In this document: one piece after another, positions 7,927-9,921 of the stretch
Numbering within the stretch: the stretch's first letter is position 1
Layout of the letters: every line of letters begins with the position of its first letter
NCBI GenBank assembly: GCA_020630145.1
Contig: JAHDBX010000033.1
Coordinates: 1 to 9,921 of the forward strand
DNA length: 9,921 nt
Direction: 5' to 3'
Source of the DNA: Gammaproteobacteria bacterium
GTDB lineage: Bacteria; Pseudomonadota; Gammaproteobacteria; HTCC5015
The notes under the pieces: model-generated
The model's input: the letters and a program-made list of their open reading frames with translations, nothing else
The model's database searches: none
What the model was told of the DNA's origin: nothing
Made by a program: the position numbers and the translations under genes

Positions 7927-8193
7927 TTACATAGTTTCTATTTCAGCCATATCTTCCATTAATTCTTCAGGAATAACAGGCTCTTCTATAACAGGCTTGG
8001 CTTCTAGTATGCTTTTGTCAATTAAGCCATCAGCAATTTCACGCAGTGCTGTTACTGTAGGCTTGTCATTGCCTGCTGGTACCAGTGTTTCTGCGCCATC
8101 AGCAATTTGGCGAGCACGCTTAGTAGCCACTAAAACAAGTTGAAATCGGTTATCAACGCCGTGTAGGCAATCTTCGACAGTAATACGTGCCAT
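7927..8193 (-). CDS. rpoZ: RpoZ, RNA polymerase omega subunit
   Basis: Omega is the small subunit that helps fold beta-prime and forms part of a ppGpp-binding site in proteobacterial RNA polymerase. From ATG 8193 the protein has 88 residues (E. coli 91). It begins [10 protein letters not shown], matching the family start MARVTV. The core [15 protein letters not shown] and the later [14 protein letters not shown] are hallmark stretches, and the tail is acidic with prolines. An in-frame TTG at 8208 would add five residues but lies over the ribosome site, so the 8193 start is chosen: GGAG at 8203-8206 is 9 nt upstream. The gene lies between gmk and spoT, the standard gammaproteobacterial order, with 88 nt to gmk and 56 nt to spoT. 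A candidate promoter lies in the upstream gap. Confidence 0.96.
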   Translation of the reverse strand: MARITVEDCLHGVDNRFQLVLVATKRARQIADGAETLVPAGNDKPTVTALREIADGLIDKSILEAKPVIEEPVIPEELMEDMAEIETM

Positions 8194-8202
8194 GAAATAA
8201 AG

Positions 8203-8206
8203 CTCC
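8203..8206 (-). promoter_or_regulatory. Ribosome binding site that fixes the rpoZ start
   Basis: The minus strand reads GGAG, 9 nt before ATG 8193. The longer frame would start at TTG 8208, which overlaps this site, so the site supports the shorter protein beginning MARITV. Confidence 0.7.
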
Positions 8207-8235
8207 AAAAATAAGGTAAATCTTGCGAACTGCGT

Positions 8236-8272
8236 ATTATAAGCGCTAGCGGGGGGTTTTACTATATGTCAA
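8236..8272 (-). promoter_or_regulatory. Candidate rpoZ promoter elements with long spacer
   Basis: On the minus strand a perfect -35 hexamer TTGACA (8267-8272) and a perfect -10 hexamer TATAAT (8236-8241) lie upstream of rpoZ, but 25 nt apart rather than 16-18. Between them are a run of six C and the overlapping palindromes GCTAGC and AGCGCT. The -10 may act alone or the pair may need an activator. Neither hexamer has a good partner at normal spacing. Confidence 0.4.
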
Positions 8273-8281
8273 ACAAGAATA

Positions 8282-8890
8282 TTACTGCAAAAGATCAGCA
8301 ATTAAGTCTTTATTGCTCTGTGCTTGCTGTGTGCAGCTTAGGCGCTGAGACTTAATAATGGTCAGCAGTTCTTGTAAAGCCTTATCAAATTGGTCATTAA
8401 TGATTAAATAATCACTGCTTTGGTAGTGAGACATCTCATTGGTAGCTGCTAACATGCGCTTAGCGATGGTTTCATCACTATCTTGCTGACGGTCACGTAA
8501 GCGGTCTTCTAAGGCCTGTCTGGATGGGGGTAATATCGTAATAGCGATGCATTCAGGCATAATTTTCTGTACTTGCTGGGCACCTTGCCAGTCAATTTCT
8601 AAAATAACGTCTTTGCCGCTGTTTAATAAGCTATCGATACTGGTTTTAGATGTGCCGTAAAAGTTGCCAAATACCTCGGCGTGCTCCAAAAATGCCCCTG
8701 TAGCTTTAACTTGCTCAAATTCATCAATGCTCACAAAATGGTAGTCCGTGCCATTCACTTCGCCCTTGCGCTGTGCGCGAGTGGTGTGTGAAACCGACAG
8801 CGTTAGCATGTAGTCACTCTCTAGAGCTGCTTTAACAAGGCTGGTTTTGCCAGCCCCCGATGGCGCTGAAATAACAAATAATGATGGCAT
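8282..8890 (-). CDS. gmk: Gmk, guanylate kinase
   Basis: Guanylate kinase phosphorylates GMP to GDP with ATP and supplies the GTP and GDP pool from which ppGpp is made. From ATG 8890 the protein has 202 residues (E. coli 207). The P-loop is SAPSGAGKTS at 8-17. The GMP-binding region follows with SVSHTTRAQRKGEVNGTDYHF, then HAEVFGNFYGTS and EIDWQGAQQV, and the lid segment RLRDRQQDSDETIAKRM. All parts match the family. An in-frame TTG at 8929 would add 13 residues, but the predicted promoter (-10 at 8919-8924) puts the transcript start downstream of it, so 8890 is preferred. The gene diverges from galE and begins the gmk-rpoZ-spoT run. The 5' leader is short (about 20 nt) and lacks a strong ribosome site. 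Confidence 0.96.
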   Translation of the reverse strand: MPSLFVISAPSGAGKTSLVKAALESDYMLTLSVSHTTRAQRKGEVNGTDYHFVSIDEFEQVKATGAFLEHAEVFGNFYGTSKTSIDSLLNSGKDVILEIDWQGAQQVQKIMPECIAITILPPSRQALEDRLRDRQQDSDETIAKRMLAATNEMSHYQSSDYLIINDQFDKALQELLTIIKSQRLSCTQQAQSNKDLIADLLQ

Positions 8891-8918
8891 AGTAGTCGAG
8901 CTGGTAAAAAGAAGATCT

Positions 8919-8947
8919 ATTGTACGCAAAAATCACGTAAAGTTAAA
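8919..8947 (-). promoter_or_regulatory. Predicted sigma-70 promoter for gmk
   Basis: The minus strand shows TTTAAC (8942-8947) and TACAAT (8919-8924) with a 17-nt spacer, a good sigma-70 arrangement. The expected transcript start is near 8912, about 20 nt before ATG 8890, which argues against the TTG start at 8929. This is probably the main promoter for the downstream run. Confidence 0.55.
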
Positions 8948-9004
8948 AGCGAACAATGCCGATTTAGTCACACAAAGTCCATACAAAAAAGCCTGCGTTT
9001 TCTG

Positions 9005-9010
9005 TAGAAT
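9005..9010 (+). promoter_or_regulatory. Candidate -10 box for galE
   Basis: TAGAAT lies 35 nt before the galE ATG, in the shared region with the divergent gmk promoter. No good -35 is seen at 16-18 nt (TACAAA at 17 nt). The site is plausible by position, and an activator may be involved. Confidence 0.35.
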
Positions 9011-9033
9011 AGCGCAAATTTTGAGTTATCACT

Positions 9034-9038
9034 AAGGA
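9034..9038 (+). promoter_or_regulatory. Ribosome binding site of galE
   Basis: AAGGA lies 7 nt before ATG 9046. It fixes the start that gives the expected N-terminus of a nucleotide-binding epimerase. Confidence 0.75.
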
Positions 9039-9045
9039 AAATTAT

Positions 9046-9921
9046 ATGTCGCAAAAAACCATACTTGTTACAGGTGGTGCAGGCTATATAGGTAGTCATG
9101 TTGTTCGCCAATTAGGCGAAAAAGGCGAAAAAGTTGTTGTGCTCGATAATTTGAGTACAGGTTTTGCAGAGTCCGTTTTACATGGAGAATTAATTGTAGG
9201 CGACACGGGCGATAAAGCATTGGTTAGTAAAATACTAAAAGAGCACGATGTAGATGCCATTATTCACTTTGCTGCGCATACCGTTGTACCCGAATCGGTG
9301 ACTAACCCGCTTAAATACTATGGCAATAACACGGCCAATACGCGCAGTTTACTAGAATGCGCTCAAGACGCTGGTGTGGAGCATTTTATCTTCTCATCAA
9401 CCGCCGCGGTTTATGGTATGCCAGAAAGCGGCTTAGCCAATGAAAATACGGCCTTAAGCCCAATTAACCCATACGGCATGTCTAAACTGATGAGTGAATA
9501 TATGCTGCGCGACTTAAGTGCTGCATGCGATTTAGACTATGTTGTACTGCGTTATTTTAATGTGGCAGGTTGTGACCCCGAAGGCCGCATAGGCCAATCA
9601 ACAGAAAAAGCCACCTTGTTAACCAAAGTGGCGTGCGAAGCCGCCGTAGGCAAGCGTGACCAAGTGGCCATTTATGGCACCGACTACGATACGCCAGACG
9701 GCACCGGTGTACGTGATTATATTCATGTAGAAGATCTAGCCAGTGCACATTTAAAAGCACTGGATTACCTACGCAATGATGGTGAGTCCGTTACCTTAAA
9801 TTGCGGTTATGGCGAAGGCTATAGTGTACGTGAATTATTACAAGCCGTTATGGAAGCAAATGGTCAGGGCTTTAAAGTAGTAGAAGAGCCAAGACGCGCA
9901 GGCGATCCACCTTCATTAATC
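9046..9921 (+). CDS. galE: GalE, UDP-glucose 4-epimerase (C-terminus off the window)
   Basis: GalE interconverts UDP-glucose and UDP-galactose using tightly bound NAD and supplies galactosyl units for surface polysaccharides. The first 292 residues are visible with no stop, against a usual length near 330-340, so only the last ~40 are missing. The Rossmann motif is TGGAGYIGSH at about 9-18. HFAAHTVVPES is the conserved strand after it. The catalytic YGMSK (YxxxK) lies in NPYGMSKLMSEYM, and the serine of the triad is in FIFSSTAAVYG. LRYFNVAGCDPEGRIGQ, DGTGVRDYIHVEDLA and LNCGYGEGYSV follow as in extended short-chain dehydrogenases of the GalE group. Some close paralogues act on other UDP-sugars, so substrate specificity is inferred. 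The gene is divergent from gmk and sits in higher-GC DNA than the polysaccharide genes at the left edge. Confidence 0.93.
   Translation, partial: MSQKTILVTGGAGYIGSHVVRQLGEKGEKVVVLDNLSTGFAESVLHGELIVGDTGDKALVSKILKEHDVDAIIHFAAHTVVPESVTNPLKYYGNNTANTRSLLECAQDAGVEHFIFSSTAAVYGMPESGLANENTALSPINPYGMSKLMSEYMLRDLSAACDLDYVVLRYFNVAGCDPEGRIGQSTEKATLLTKVACEAAVGKRDQVAIYGTDYDTPDGTGVRDYIHVEDLASAHLKALDYLRNDGESVTLNCGYGEGYSVRELLQAVMEANGQGFKVVEEPRRAGDPPSLI

Noticed and set aside
8194..8208. TTG start for rpoZ at 8208
   Set aside because: It overlaps the GGAG ribosome site and gives a non-family N-terminus; MARITV is the normal start.
8891..8929. TTG start for gmk at 8929 adding 13 residues
   Set aside because: It lies at or upstream of the predicted -10 box, and the family N-terminus begins just before the P-loop strand, as from ATG 8890.
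8847..9035. Plus-strand open frame of 62 codons spanning the gmk-galE gap
   Set aside because: It runs across the gmk start and both promoters, ends before the galE ribosome site and has no recognisable features.
9557..9760. Minus-strand open frame of 67 codons within galE
   Set aside because: It is antisense to the conserved galE core and has leucine/arginine/histidine-rich shadow composition.
1..9921. CRISPR array, insertion sequence, prophage, tRNA or defence system
   Set aside because: I saw no spaced direct repeats, transposase or integrase motifs, clover-leaf sequences or defence domains on either strand by eye.

Overview
The window reads as chromosomal core DNA of a gammaproteobacterium. 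Three things support this: the gmk-rpoZ-spoT gene order, the ubiE/ubiJ/ubiB trio of aerobic ubiquinone synthesis, and protein sequences close in length and motif to their Escherichia coli counterparts. Hand counts of sample lines put GC near 45-55% in parts of spoT and galE, but only 30-37% in the first ~1.6 kb. I cannot name a genus, though a marine or environmental member is plausible.

Layout. (1) Positions 1-1204, plus strand: the end of a surface-polysaccharide O-acylation module. It holds the C-terminal 85 codons of an MBOAT (AlgI-like) membrane O-acyltransferase, followed after 10 nt by a membrane-anchored SGNH/AlgX-like protein. (2) Positions 1221-1613, minus strand: a small three-helix membrane protein of unknown function, converging on the SGNH gene. 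(3) Positions 1693-8890, minus strand: a long tightly packed run transcribed right to left, gmk, rpoZ, spoT, ubiE, an RDD-family membrane protein gene, ubiJ, ubiB and a GNAT acetyltransferase gene. From spoT to ubiB the junctions are 1 nt, 7 nt, 2 nt and a 1-nt overlap. (4) Positions 9046-9921, plus strand: galE, divergent from gmk and cut by the window end.

How the genes fit together. gmk, rpoZ and spoT link guanylate supply, the omega subunit of RNA polymerase (part of a ppGpp site in proteobacteria) and ppGpp synthesis and hydrolysis. ubiE, ubiJ and ubiB encode the C-methyltransferase, the lipid-binding SCP2 accessory factor and the ATPase-like kinase-fold protein of ubiquinone synthesis. 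Joining the two groups is the main organisational oddity, since in E. coli spoT is followed by trmH and recG and the ubi trio is followed by tatABC. The RDD protein between ubiE and ubiJ is the most interesting uncharacterised gene.

No tRNA, rRNA, insertion sequence, CRISPR array or phage gene was seen, and there is no gene-free stretch over 300 bases. The longest intergenic gap, 155 nt between gmk and galE, carries divergent promoter elements. I did not find a convincing new multi-gene system. The leads are organisational, plus two proteins of unknown function.
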